The position numbers and the translations under genes are program-made. DNA of 64,000 nucleotides from Acanthopleura granulata. Taxonomy: Eukaryota; Mollusca; Polyplacophora; Chitonida; Chitonidae. Shown piece by piece: positions 26,750-37,537 of the stretch. The DNA lies in NCBI GenBank assembly GCA_016165875.1, contig JABBOT010000080.1, positions 46,202,132 through 46,266,131 on the forward strand, given 5' to 3'. The notes beneath the pieces are model-generated. The model ran no database searches. It worked only from the letters and a program-made list of their open reading frames with translations, and had not been told where the DNA came from. Each line of letters starts with the position of its first letter. Position 1 is the first letter of the stretch.

Positions 26750-27330
26750 TAGTGCCTATTGAACTCTTTCCATTTGTTCATACATATGAAAGCCCCACAG
26801 TTCACATCCGTGCAGCACAATAGGTTTAATTTCTACAAATATCTTGAAAAATACTTTTACAGGAAATTATCCAAATTGTTTTGAAATCATCGAGAGCTAT
26901 AAAAACTTGACCTTATGGTTTACATGAAAAACTTTATACAACTGCATACAAAGAAAAATATGATCAATTGTAGAATAACCTGCTCGGAACCCAGCCTGCA
27001 CTTCGTCAATAATGTGGTTTTCTGCTGCCCGTTGTTTGATTCTTCGTCTTTATTATGGGAGTGAATTGATTCAGATGCTACGATAATTACCCGGTTCTCT
27101 TGGGTCACCAGGTTTAAACAGAGGGACAATAACGTCGATTCTGCACTGCAATGAAAACTCGCCTGTAACTAGGACTCCACTGAACACATTTAGATATACG
27201 GAGAGATTTTTCCCGTAGAGTGCTTAAAAAATTCGCAAAGCCAGTTGTCAGCTCCGTATTGGCACTTTCTGTTTTTAAGCTGTTGTATGGCATTTCTTAT
27301 CTCACTTTCGGTAGTAGGCAATTTAGAGAA
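26750..27330 (-). pseudogene. Non-LTR retrotransposon reverse transcriptase fragment
   Basis: Read on the minus strand from about 27,330, successive frames give a LINE reverse-transcriptase pattern. First comes SEIRNAIQQLKNRK with a following N-W-L-C-E-F-F-K segment. Next, in a shifted frame near 27,095-27,185, comes VIVPLFKPGDPREPGNYRSI, the classic motif before the catalytic domain. Then AGFRAGYSTIDHIF appears near 26,950-27,000. The pieces are in several frames with stops, so the fragment is dead. Catalytic YxDD was not found, and no endonuclease domain or 3' tail was identified. The family assignment (CR1, Jockey or similar) is left open. Confidence 0.75.
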
Positions 27331-27399
27331 ATTGTAGACAAGTGAAATCTAGAATATGTATATTGCATTTAACATCACTGCTATTCTTTTACCTAATTC

Positions 27400-29018
27400 T
27401 ACGGCAGGCATGGTTCTAGGAGGGAGTTTAAGTTGTTACTTCTTAAACTCTTACATGAACAGTTAGAGTAGAGCCCTAACAGAGATAAATCGACAAGAGT
27501 CCAGATTTCTCCGGTAACGTATGACCATTTGCCAGCCATCATTCACACTATAGCCGCATCTCTGGCTGTACTGTCTATGCTGTACACTTTTATATTCAAT
27601 ATCACTAACGTGATTCTCATCTTTTCAGATATATCGTTAGTTAAAACCATGTGGACATGTTGTTCTTGATCATTTTCACTAAGACACGATGTGAAATGAA
27701 TGAGTCAATTATCGCGACATAATGGCAGAATAATTTTGCACGTTTCATGTCGCGAATTTGGGACGAAAATGACGTACCGTCTGGTGCGTTTTAAGGCAAT
27801 CAATACATTTTTGTATTTCTGTTTCTTTTTTCGGCAATAAGCCTTTACATTTTTATTTTTCATCTGTCTAGATTACAAACCCATCTGAAGCAGTGGCCCA
27901 CATCTAACATTGCATTTGGAGCTAGTTCGACAATATGGTGATATGTTTGTATGTTCATTCTCTACAGCAGCAGGAAATGAGTTGTTTTCTATATTTTTCT
28001 TAACGTATCCTAATCTATGTATATCTCAAATATATATCACAGATGCTGAATGGTTATACACTGCATGTGTGGCATTTTGAATTGTCGCCGATACTGGCCG
28101 ATATGTGTAGATTCTTGACGACTTGAAGCTTCAAAACGGCCCAAGTCAGGTACAAGTCCTTCTGATACAATTATATACACTTGTGACCTGGCGTCCTGAT
28201 GCCGAAATTGAAATTCATAAAACAATCATTGGATACACGATTTCCGTAGCTTTGTCACAAAATCATTCTCAAAATTTGCTTGATTTGTTAATTACAAAGA
28301 TGACAAGTCTAATTTATGACTCAGCATTGTCACAGCATGTCATAAACCCTGGTTAAAATCTTAATGACGAATTTATTTCCCTACAATCCTGTTGGTTCCA
28401 CGACCATTCTTTTGGAAACAATAAAAAGCACTGGCAAGAATGCCTAGCTTAAAGCTGAAATAGATGATTAAATAAACTTAGGCTATTTGATCACTAAAAC
28501 AACAATTTTCTCGGAATAATCCTGTGTCCCTACTTTAAAAAAATTGGCAAATCTATCTTCGTACATATTTGATGAAAAAAGTAAACTGTCAGAATATTTA
28601 GTGCACCGGACGGTACTGCTGGAATCTACTTAGACTCGGCAGCGTCAGCTGGGAGTCAATGCATTGGAGGAGGGCTTATGACCTAGATGACTTGTTTTAT
28701 CAGCGGTTCATTTCGAAGAGATGGGACTGACACTGTCCTTCAATATAGCAGGAAATGGATGCAACATTCTGTTGAACATATTGGCGAGCTTACATTGGGC
28801 GAAATATTTTAAGTGGCACCACATCGGATATGGCCTTCCACATCCAAACTTTTCCATGTTGTTGTTGACAAGCTGTTAAATTTGTATGAAACAAATAGAA
28901 TGTAGTATTATATTACACCATACCTTATAAATAGCTATTGTTGAAGCTATTTTTGTGACAAATAACACATCTTTTGTGTTACTGAAACGAGACAGAAAGA
29001 AACTGTCGCCATGTTGAG
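27400..29018. other. Non-coding interval, no gene seen
   Basis: The sequence is AT-rich with only short open frames and no recognised domain. It ends at about 29,019, where abrupt similarity to 57,945 and beyond begins, marking the left breakpoint of the DIRS-containing duplication. Confidence 0.45.
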
Positions 29019-29029
29019 CTGTTGAAGAA

Positions 29030-30170
29030 ATGGCGGAGTGAGAGCATAAAGTCATTTTTATCGATGGTGGCTTCATTGTTGGGTCCATTGAAAGCTAAAG
29101 CGACGAGGCGGGGGCTGTGGTTAAGCGGGATCCTCTAGTGCCCGGTTTGTACCGAAGGTCGATAGGTGTGAATGGGCCCCAGGGCAATCTACAGAGTGGC
29201 TGGGAGTTTGCTTAGATACTGGATGTATGACACTAAGCACACCCGATTATCTCAATGAAGCTGGTCATCAGGAGTGTTTGTCACCTAATAATCCGAGCGT
29301 TGAGTATTCAAATAGCGGAAGCATCGGGTGGGATGCAAAGATTTGACTGTCCTCTGACAGCATAGAACAATTAAGATTCTGGTGTAACAACAATCGATTG
29401 CATAGGTCCAAGCAGCTGTGTAGGGAATTGTTCACATCCAATGTTGTTTATTCGGATGCGAGTTCAACAGGTTATGGTGGTGATTGTGTAGAAGTAGATG
29501 GCGCTTGGCGTTATGGCCCATGGTTAATGGGATGGGTCTGAAGTCGAGCAGAGCTTTACATGGAGAGAGCTGCACGCAATAGCCCTGGTGTCACGTAGCT
29601 TTACGACCATCTTTCGGTCAGAGCGGGTTAAATGGTATACTGACAACCTGGACGTTATACGCCTAGTGGAGAAGGATAGCATGAAACGCGAGCTGCAGGG
29701 ACTGGCTGAAGCTATCTGGCAACAAATTTACATGGAAGTGCAGTGGATTCCACGATCAGAGAACGAAAGAGCCGATTATTTCAGAAAAATAGTGAATCAT
29801 GACGATTGAGGAATCAGTACAGGTGTATTCGACTGGCTAAATCAGTTATGGGGCCATATGCTGTCGACAGATTTGCGTCATATGATAATAACAAACTAGG
29901 TAGATTTAACTCGAGATTCTGGAATCCGAGTTCAGAGGGAGTTGATGCTTTTACCCTCGAATGGAGTGGTGACACGAACTGTCTAGTGCCGCCTGTGCAC
30001 TTGGTGGCAAGAGTGATAAAACATATGGAGCGTTGCAAAACCAGGGGATCATTAGTTTGCAACAGTGATTTTCCTCAAATTATTGGCCTATGTTGTGTTC
30101 AGGGAAAAACTTCATTCCCCAGGTTAAATCATGGGTGTACCTGCCACGAAGAAGAAAACAGTATCTGACT
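29030..30170 (+). pseudogene. DIRS reverse transcriptase tail, RNase H and linker
   Basis: The reverse-transcriptase active-site box is at 29,057-29,074 and reads F-I-D-G-G-F; the second aspartate codon is GGT here but GAT in copy 2, so the catalytic pair is lost. The RNase H-like part begins with YSDASSTGYGGD (about 29,450-29,490). After frame breaks it continues with VKWYTDNLDVIRLVEKDS and WIPRSENERADYF (29,627-29,790). The linker typical of DIRS elements follows, including FNSRFWNPSSEGVDAFTLEW (about 29,908-29,967) and LVPPVHLVARVI. Several stops and shifts separate the parts, so no protein is made from one frame. Confidence 0.75.
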
Positions 30171-30309
30171 AGTTGGGTTGCAGGTGGCCTATTTGGAAAG
30201 ACAAATCTTTACTTTAACATGATCGCTGTAAACGTGGATTTTGCAGAGCTATAATGCATATTCCATACAATTTTTAGTGGAAACTCTGGAGGTGACAGCG
30301 GGGCAATAG

Positions 30310-30830
30310 CCGGTCAGACTGAAAACGCTAGTCGGTGATGTGGCCAGTTTATTGACAGAGGCTAGAGCGAGCGCGACGAGTAAAAAGTACATGATTGGAT
30401 GTAAGGCGTGGAGAGGAACGGGGTGGCATACAAGACGCCGATTTCGCCATTGTATTGTGCATTATATTTCACAACAATTGTTCAACAGTCACGGTGTTTA
30501 AGTGATGGCAAATATTCAAGACACCTCCGGTGAATATGTGTTCAGGGGCGTGGTAAGAAGTCAGGAGGGTTATAGGCTGAGACAGCCTGATGTGCCGCTG
30601 TCATATTCCCGATTGAGTGAGATTTTTATAGAGGCGTTGCTACCATTTGTCCCAAATGTGAAACCCCTCGGCCTTCATAGCCTGAGAGCTGGAGGTGCGT
30701 CAGCGGGCGCTAATAGTGGCATCCCAGATAGGATGTTTAAACGCCATGGAAAAGTGAAAAGGCTGAAGACGGTTACATTAAAGATCGCGTAGAAAATAGG
30801 CTAAGATTGTCTTTGTGACTTGGCCTGTTA
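30310..30830 (+). pseudogene. DIRS tyrosine recombinase, N-terminal deletion
   Basis: The frame from about 30,505 encodes the C-terminal half of a tyrosine recombinase, with HSLRAGGASAGANSGIPDRM at 30,676-30,735 and then FKRHG. The HxxR pair is present. The nucleophile Tyr codon (GGTTAC, TAC at 30,774-30,776, in E-D-G-Y-I-K-D) is in a shifted frame. Compared with copy 2, about 420 bp coding for the N-terminal and early catalytic part are missing at about 30,503. The gene is dead. Confidence 0.75.
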
Positions 30831-31312
30831 GAATCCCTTATGTTGATTCTCGTGACACACGGCGCAAGCAAATGAAATATTGTTGGTCGATATACGGAGC
30901 ACGCATGTGAATGCTGGGGAGTTATGGAATTGCCTTTGTTTGAGCAGGGCGAATATAAAGGCAAATTAATTTCTCCACGGCACGAAGTTATCGGGAGCGA
31001 AACAGTGTGAGCGTGTGGGGTGGAGAGGGCTTGGGTGAGAGTGTTGGCACGGGGCTTGGGGGCTGGAAGCTTGTATGAAGGCAGTGAGCGGTCGAGCGAC
31101 TTCAATCTCGCCCGTGATCAGAGCCCGGTGAAACGCCTTTTGTATACCAATTTTCCAATTGTGTACATTATTTTATGTGTGTGTTTCTAACTGAAAATAC
31201 ATTTTGGTAATGACTGTATTATAGCAAAACTGTAAAGTGTAAATAATAATGTTCAGGAATGCAATATCAGTGGTTACAGCCAAGGTGGCGTAGCAATACC
31301 AGTCGATAATTC

Positions 31313-31455
31313 GCCGCGAGCCACATCAGGGCTGGGCGGCTGACGTGCCGGTACAACACGTTGTGGGCCATAACAGGTCTGGGCGCCTGACGAGCCGCTA
31401 TAATACATTGTGAGCCATATCAGGGCGGGGCGGCTGACGAGCCGATATAATGCAT
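31313..31455 (+). repeat. 47-bp tandem repeat, 3 copies
   Basis: Units of the form GAGCCATAACAGGTCTGGGC then GCCTGACGAGCCGATATAAC and ACGTTGT are repeated three times with variation. The homologous site in copy 2 (about 60,660-60,895) has five. Confidence 0.85.
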
Positions 31456-32189
31456 GAAATGAATGATAATGTTGAATATGTAATGTCAAAAGGATACTGA
31501 ATCGTGCTAACTGTGATTCTACATGAGGCGTGAAATGCGTTTATGGCAGTAGAGTGTATTTCCAGGGGCTAGACAACCATTACCATATCATAGACCTTGT
31601 ACTGTAAGAAGAATGTAGCCTCGATAATATGAGCTTGTCACATGTAAGATATCCAGAAATGTACATACACATCATTGTATTGTCTGAATCTGAGATACGG
31701 AGTGCGCATGTGAATGCTGGAGAATGTAGAAATGATGACAGCGGCTCGAGAAAGAAAGAAATCTCACCTAACCTTGTTCTACTTAAAAGAAATACAAACA
31801 GCCAAAGTTATGAGAAAGACTACATGCGATATAGTGCAAGACCAATTTTAGAATGATTTACACCTTTTCAACATCCCTTTCAAAAATGTTAACCCTATAG
31901 GGTGTAATCGTGAGGGATTCCAGCTCCATTTCGCCTGTTGTAACATCTTTCAGCACACTGAAAAGGTGTATTAATGGATTAACAGAGTGTTTTAGTAAAT
32001 TTACATTCTTTCAGCATCATTTAAACTGAGGGTGTACTTTCTTCTGTAACAATTGTTATAACTTTGTTATGTGACAATTGATCTTTAAACACATAGTTGA
32101 ACCTTCTATTGCACTGACTGGATTGTATCCTATCACCATGCGGTGTTTACAACTGAGGAATGCGAAGTTCAGCCCTCCCTTCTTCATAT

Positions 32190-32310
32190 ACTTGATGGAT
32201 GTGTATTGTTTATTGGTTTATTTGATTGGCGTTTTACGTCGTACTCAAGAATATTTCACTTGCCAGTGGACCTTCCCACGTACGGCCGGAGAAGAAGTTT
32301 GTATGTGTAT
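32190..32310 (-). mobile_element. SINE fragment
   Basis: The minus strand ends in the family tail (CTTGAGTACGACGTAAAACG) and retains CCGTACGTGGGAAGG further upstream, with the middle of the body deleted. The same insertion occurs at about 61,655-61,745 in the duplicate block. Confidence 0.55.
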
Positions 32311-33475
32311 TAAAAACCCTTTCAAGATGTTAAAATTTTCGGTTTCACATCATGCGTAAGGACTGAAAATGTTCGCACGTATAAAGGGTATATATTTTCC
32401 ATCAAACACAACTCCAGATATTTATCATGTATTAAAATAAATTAAATGAAAAACGGAATAATAAAGGAAGCGTTCATATGTTTTCAATGGGCTTCAAACA
32501 TTTTTTTATTGCAATCTCTCGTAACATTTTTCGCGACAACTTCATTGCAAAGGTAAAAAGTTGCAATTCAATAATCGAAACTTTTAAAGGTATCTTGAAG
32601 TACAACATATTCTAGCATTTCTGAAATATATCAATATTCACCTTTATATATCCACCAATATATAATGTTAATATTTTAATGCTAATATAATGTTATTACA
32701 CCGTGAAGAGGTTTGCACGAAGTTCTCACAATTTGCACATCACACGGTGGAGCCAACCTTGCTCTGGCACTCAGTGGAACCATATACACTCATTCAGATA
32801 GGAAGATAGAATTGAACAGAAGACTATGTAAAACACGATGTTATGCTTTAACATGAGAATTCACTACAGCCTTTATTGCAAGCCTGTCGTGTTGACTGAA
32901 CCAGCCTAACTCACCTTGAAGCCTGACAGACCTTCAACCCCACAGGCGGTTAATATACATACAGCATCTCCCTCGATTGCTGGAGATTTGTCAGTCTAAG
33001 AGAGAATGCACATCAATACGGAACTGATAATATCAAGTAATAATAAAAGGGAAAAGACAAGTTTATTTAGCAAGACCTGGTGTATAATTATTAAGTATTC
33101 ATTTTGAAGCCACACACGAGAATATTTCATTCACACATCGACTGGTTTATTGGTTTTATTTGTTTTATTGGTGGAGAACCCAGAGTGCTCGGGGTAACCA
33201 CCTGCCTTTGGCAAGTTAATGACTAACTTTTGGTAACTGATGTGACTTACAGATGTGCACAAGATATTGGTGAAGGCAATGTGGTCGTCAAGGAACCTAA
33301 GACTTCTCATACGCCCACACCAGCTTTGTCAACAAGTGGTACTATCAGTGAGAGGGGGAGCCGTAAATTAACTGCCCTAGGCCGTTTCGAACTGGTACTT
33401 TGTATAATCCCAACCACCAGTTTCATTATTAAATTGAGAATGTCTGTAAACATATATATCTTCAGTGGAAAAATT

Positions 33476-34330
33476 TTACCTGGAAGTAGAAGTATCTAGC
33501 ACGAAATCCACAAGTTTAACCTTAAAAGCTCCACATTTGTACGATACATAATACCCTGCCATAAAGCAAGAAAAGACATAAAGTATCTCAGTTACACTTT
33601 TATTGCAGCTGTTCATGCAGTGGTGATGTAAAAACTGCACCATGCTTACACTGCCTCCAGCCCCGACATCCGTGTAGCGCTCATAAGCGACGAAGAGACT
33701 TTCAAGTCGACAATCGTGAGACCTATTGTCAAAACTGAGAAACACCAGTTTGCAAAATGACTAAAAAGGTACAACGTAAGAAAGACTGCATGTATAATAG
33801 CATATATGTAGTACATGGATTTTTTTTTTAGGTGAATTTTGCTCCTCTATAAGGATATGATTATAACAATTTCTTGGAAAGAAAGATTGCATTATTATGA
33901 TATCTGTCCTCGACAACAATGACAAATTTTTTCTCTAAAGGTCAGCAAATACCCTCTTTGCTAACAAACTAGACACACGAATGCCATGTTTCTCTTTCCA
34001 GACAACTGCTTTATTCCATTGAGAATTAAATTATTTTCTTCATTCATACAAACATTTTGTAGAAACAGATAAACCTTTTAGGATTTTTATATTAAACTAA
34101 TACCAAAATATGTCCACATTTTATATTAGCAATCTGCAGCATAACATTTATATGCGCGATTCACGATTAGGATACAGCCAATGTTTCCACCAGAATGTTG
34201 GGAAGAAAGACACATACCATCATGATCTATACAGTATAAAATGCTGTTCTTTTGTTGATTTACTCACATATTTCTTGACTGATTGATTGATTGATTTATT
34301 CATTTATATTGTTTATTCAACTATTTCAGT
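33476..34330 (+). repeat. Mosaic of inverted repeat pieces
   Basis: Positions 33,476-33,950 are the reverse complement of about 10,310-9,830. Positions 33,958-34,250 are then the reverse complement of sequence like 7,611-7,855 and 12,938-13,170. The two source segments are not adjacent in the other block, so this is a rearrangement junction just upstream of the long inverted duplicate. Confidence 0.75.
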
Positions 34331-34911
34331 GTTAATCTATGGTGATTTCAGGTAAGGTATTCCTTTCCAGTACATGTACTTGTATATACAAAATAATGGT
34401 GAAAATTTATAGATAAAACTCTTTGTAAAACAAAATGTTACGAAGCATGACCTCAAGGGCACTTTCTCAAGATCTTCAGCATATTAGGTGTATACACTAT
34501 TCTATGTGTTTTTCAATCATTATAAGCTATCTAAAAACACCTCATCAAACAAATTATAAGACTAAATGGGAATCATCACCAGGACAATCTATGACCCGAA
34601 TCATTTACGGGAATGTATGTGAGTTAAACTATCCTAAGACCAATTAAAGCTCAAACGCATCTCTCTGAGTGACTGGGTCTGGCTGCTCATACGGCTGTCT
34701 TCGCCTCAGTAAAGTTAACTGCGCATATACCTTTTCTCTACTATGTTTTGCTCATTTACATATGTCTCCTCACAATCGCTATACCTACAATGGCTACTGG
34801 CTGTTCCTTTCTTTTACCTTTCAGCTACTTGTTATCATTTAGGTTTGTCTCCTTTGACCAATGGGAAAATCAGCTGCCATAGTGGAACTAATTGAGACAC
34901 AGTTTGCAGCG

Positions 34912-34918
34912 TATAAAA
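34912..34918 (+). promoter_or_regulatory. TATA box of peptide gene
   Basis: TATAAAA sits upstream of a predicted non-coding first exon of about 70 bp that ends at 35,005, directly before a GTAAGT donor. Paralogous TATAAAA boxes lie at the same relative place at 44,277-44,283, 47,273-47,279 and, on the minus strand, 53,136-53,142. Confidence 0.7.
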
Positions 34919-35553
34919 GCAGACATTCCCATCTCATTCAGCATTGCATCCTCTCGTGGACGTTTCATACCAACAGTCTTGCTTGCAACTCCAGCATCGA
35001 AGTAGGTAAGTTAATAAGCTGGCTATATTTGATAATTCATGGTAATGTATTGTGATGTAGGGTTGCATCAATTAATGTCAAAGCATAGATTGAGCGTTTG
35101 CAGATCTATGAGAAGAGCTGTAATCCTGGTTTTCAGGATTAAGCATTTCAATTAATTTTCACTAGTGTTACTTGAGCTATGTTGTTCAAAGTTCTTTTAT
35201 CTGATCAATGGGGTGTATTCGGACCCGTTAGCATAGTGTGCACCGATCTGGCACGTTACTGGCAAACGCGTTACTGGCAAACATCTCGAAGAAACATTGC
35301 TAATAAAGTTTTAACTAGAGCACCAACAAGCGTTTTCACCCCGTGTCAGTGCTTGCATCTGCCCAACTTCCAGCTAGTACCAACCAAAAGAAAACTTTAA
35401 GGTTTGCTCTACCAAATCATACAATAAAAGGGAAAAACACCAAGACGAAAAGAATGTTTAAAATGCCCTGTTAAGAACAGCAGAAAGTACATTTTGACAC
35501 CATTATAATTTTTGCGTTCTTCCTTCTGTCTGATATTCTCACAGCTCATCATC

Positions 35554-36382
35554 ATGAAGACGGCCGTCGTTCTCATCTTGGCATGCGCACTGTTCATGGT
35601 CAGCTACGTCACCGTAGAGGCCGGTAAGCTGAAGAACGAGTTTCGTCTGCAGAAGAGAGAGGCTGAGACATTCCTGAACGATGCTCCTCATAACATCCAA
35701 AAGAGAGAAGACGGTAAGGAACGGATTTTAATCACTCATGGTTCTTTGGTTTCCAGTCGTTTTCCTCATGCACCTTATTATTACAATCTTCACAAAAGTG
35801 TTTACATTTCCGCTATAGTGTACTTTATTTCAGTGCTTTGTTCACGTGATATGCATTTGAACATTTCTCGACCAGTTTAGATATATGCGGGACCAATTAA
35901 CGCTGTTCTTTCTTACAAGTTTACTTTCTTTACATTAGATGCAATAGTTCTACCCATCTGTTTTGTGTTTTTCAATTTTCGAACTGCTTTCCTATCTATA
36001 ACCTGATCCTTACAGCGTTTCGAAAAAGAATTGTTTGCAAAACCTGTGATACTGTATTGAAAACGATTTAGCACATTCATATGCATTTTCCTTTTATATA
36101 TTAGCGATCAGCGTATTTCCATGTGGTGTCATGTTTTTCTGTTCAGTCAATATCAACTAATCATCAATCGTGACTATCACTCTATGCTTTTTTATCCACA
36201 TCCCGTTGTGCATGTCTTTTAAAGTTGTACTCTTTTATATTTCCTGCGCTGTAGAGGAAGAAAACGGAGAGAACGAAGAGAATGAGGGGAACGAAGAAGG
36301 CAATGGAGGGGGGGAAGAAGAGACAGAAGAGACAGAAGAAGAGACAGAAGAACAGGAAGAAGAAGACGATGAAGAGAATTAG
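35554..36382 (+). CDS. Secreted peptide precursor with Glu-rich tail (95 aa)
   Basis: The gene is spliced. Non-coding exon 1 ends at 35,005 and intron 1 is 35,006-35,544. Exon 2 is 35,545-35,713 with the ATG at 35,554. Intron 2 is 35,714-36,254, phase 1. Exon 3 runs from 36,255 to the TAG at 36,380-36,382. The translation has a 23-residue signal peptide (MKTAVVLILACALFMVS and onward, ending VEA) and a basic propeptide. Lys-Arg at 34-35 and 50-51 bracket the segment EAETFLNDAPHNIQ. A 44-residue tail follows in which 28 residues are Glu or Asp, with no basic residue, hydrophobic residue or cysteine. Secretion and prohormone-type cleavage are inferred from these signals. Possible roles are a regulatory peptide with an acidic spacer, an acidic calcium-binding (shell or mucus) peptide, or another exocrine peptide. 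No known family is recognised. AATAAA is at 36,559-36,564. Confidence 0.8.
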
Positions 36383-36558
36383 ACAAAAACCGGGCGTTCA
36401 ACAACAAAAATAACAACATGGCGCAGAAGACATCAGCTTCTATAAATAGTTTACCAGTTCCGATTAATTCTTATAAAGTTACGGTTTAAGTACTGATTGA
36501 ACAGCTCAATGGTTTCCTTGCTTAGAAAACATTAATGACAGTGTAAAACGCAGAACTC

Positions 36559-36564
36559 AATAAA
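36559..36564 (+). terminator. Polyadenylation signal of peptide gene
   Basis: AATAAA lies 177 bp after the stop codon, within sequence conserved in the inverted duplicate, where the hexamer itself is absent at this position. Confidence 0.6.
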
Positions 36565-37286
36565 GACATTTGCAATTGTATATTTACAGCTTTATGTCGT
36601 CTTTTTAATACCTTTAACCTTGTTTCTATGTAATATCTTCTGTTAAGGACAACTTAACCTATGAACTCTAGTATCATTATTGCATCCCGACCCGGCTGAT
36701 TTCCACTGACGATAAGTAGATACTTTATCATATTTTTCGGGTATACAGAACCAAGGGAAGTAACAGCTATTTGGGAGATCGATTTTATACAAAGGTGACT
36801 GAAATATAACTCTTAGACAAAATGACAACCACATCTTCTCAGCCGTTCTATTAGACAACCGCTCCAAAAAAATTAAAGTCTTTTAAACTAATTTGTCGCG
36901 GCGCAAATTACCAGTTTGTATTCAGTAGTAGGATACTGGCCTCTTGTACAACCACTTTACTGGAAGGAGTTTGAAATATTGGGCCACAGCAATCCATTAA
37001 ACGATGGGATAACGATGGGAGGGAATTTCAGACAATTACTGATAAAGCATAAATTGTGCCCCTGTCAGCAAGTATCGCAGATTTGGTCGATGATCCTGGA
37101 CCCACTCACCGGCAATAAGCGAACTATGCAAATCACAGTTCACGCCCTCAACCAGTAAAACATAATCCATAGTATAATTAACAAACAAACAGTTTCATTA
37201 TCAAATTTAGCATCACAGTCTGTAAAAATATATGTTTTCTTAGCGAGAGATAGCTGTATGGAAGGAGAAGTATCTAGCACGAAGTC

Positions 37287-37480
37287 TGTAATGATAGACT
37301 TCCATATTCTTACGTATGTTTGACGCGATGCATGTTTTCATATCAACCCTATATATATACGCGCCAGAGCGCCACTACAGAGAGTGCAGTCCCGCCAATT
37401 TTATGTAGTGCAAAGTGTTCGTCAGATTGCTCCAAATAAACATCCTTAACACGGATAATGGACATTCTTTAGTCATTACA
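37287..37480 (+). repeat. 5' LTR of Gypsy element
   Basis: This is 194 bp, TG...CA, with inverted 8-mers at its ends. A TATATATA stretch near 37,350-37,358 could be the promoter and AATAAA at 37,435-37,440 the polyadenylation signal. Confidence 0.93.
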
Positions 37481-37497
37481 TGGTGTCACAAGTGGAG
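37481..37497 (+). other. Primer-binding site
   Basis: TGGTGTCACAAGTGGAG abuts the 5' LTR. It begins with TGG, complementary to the CCA end of a tRNA, and the rest resembles the 3' end of a leucine tRNA (family knowledge for Gypsy elements; the exact tRNA was not checked). Confidence 0.7.
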
Positions 37498-37537
37498 CAC
37501 AGAAGTTCTTCCATCCTACAAAATGAGTTAAGACGGC

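Larger units (their letters stand above)
29021..31730 (+). mobile_element. DIRS-like retroelement, 5'-truncated copy
   Basis: Modules lie in the order expected for DIRS/Ngaro elements: the end of the reverse transcriptase, an RNase H-like domain, a conserved linker and the C-terminal part of a tyrosine recombinase. They are followed by the right-hand split direct repeats. The gag region and most of the reverse transcriptase are absent because the block begins inside the gene. The repeat called A2 lies at about 30,924-31,157. Short B-type repeats (CGCATGTGAATGCTGG) flank it near 30,900-30,920 and 31,705-31,722. Confidence 0.8.
29021..33402 (+). repeat. DIRS-bearing duplicated block, copy 1
   Basis: The sequence from GTTGAAGAAATGG at about 29,021 to about 33,402 is collinear with 57,945-62,824. 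It includes the 3' two-thirds of a DIRS-type retroelement and about 1.6-2 kb of right-hand flank. The copies differ by a loss of about 420 bp here, at about 30,503, from the recombinase gene, and by different numbers of a 47-bp repeat. A partial third copy of the flank, without the retroelement, is at about 42,745-43,345. Confidence 0.88.

Noticed and set aside
36219..36419. Leu-rich minus-strand frame opposite the peptide gene's last exon
   Set aside because: Antisense of the Glu-rich exon (GAA/GAG read as TTC/CTC); the plus-strand gene explains it.
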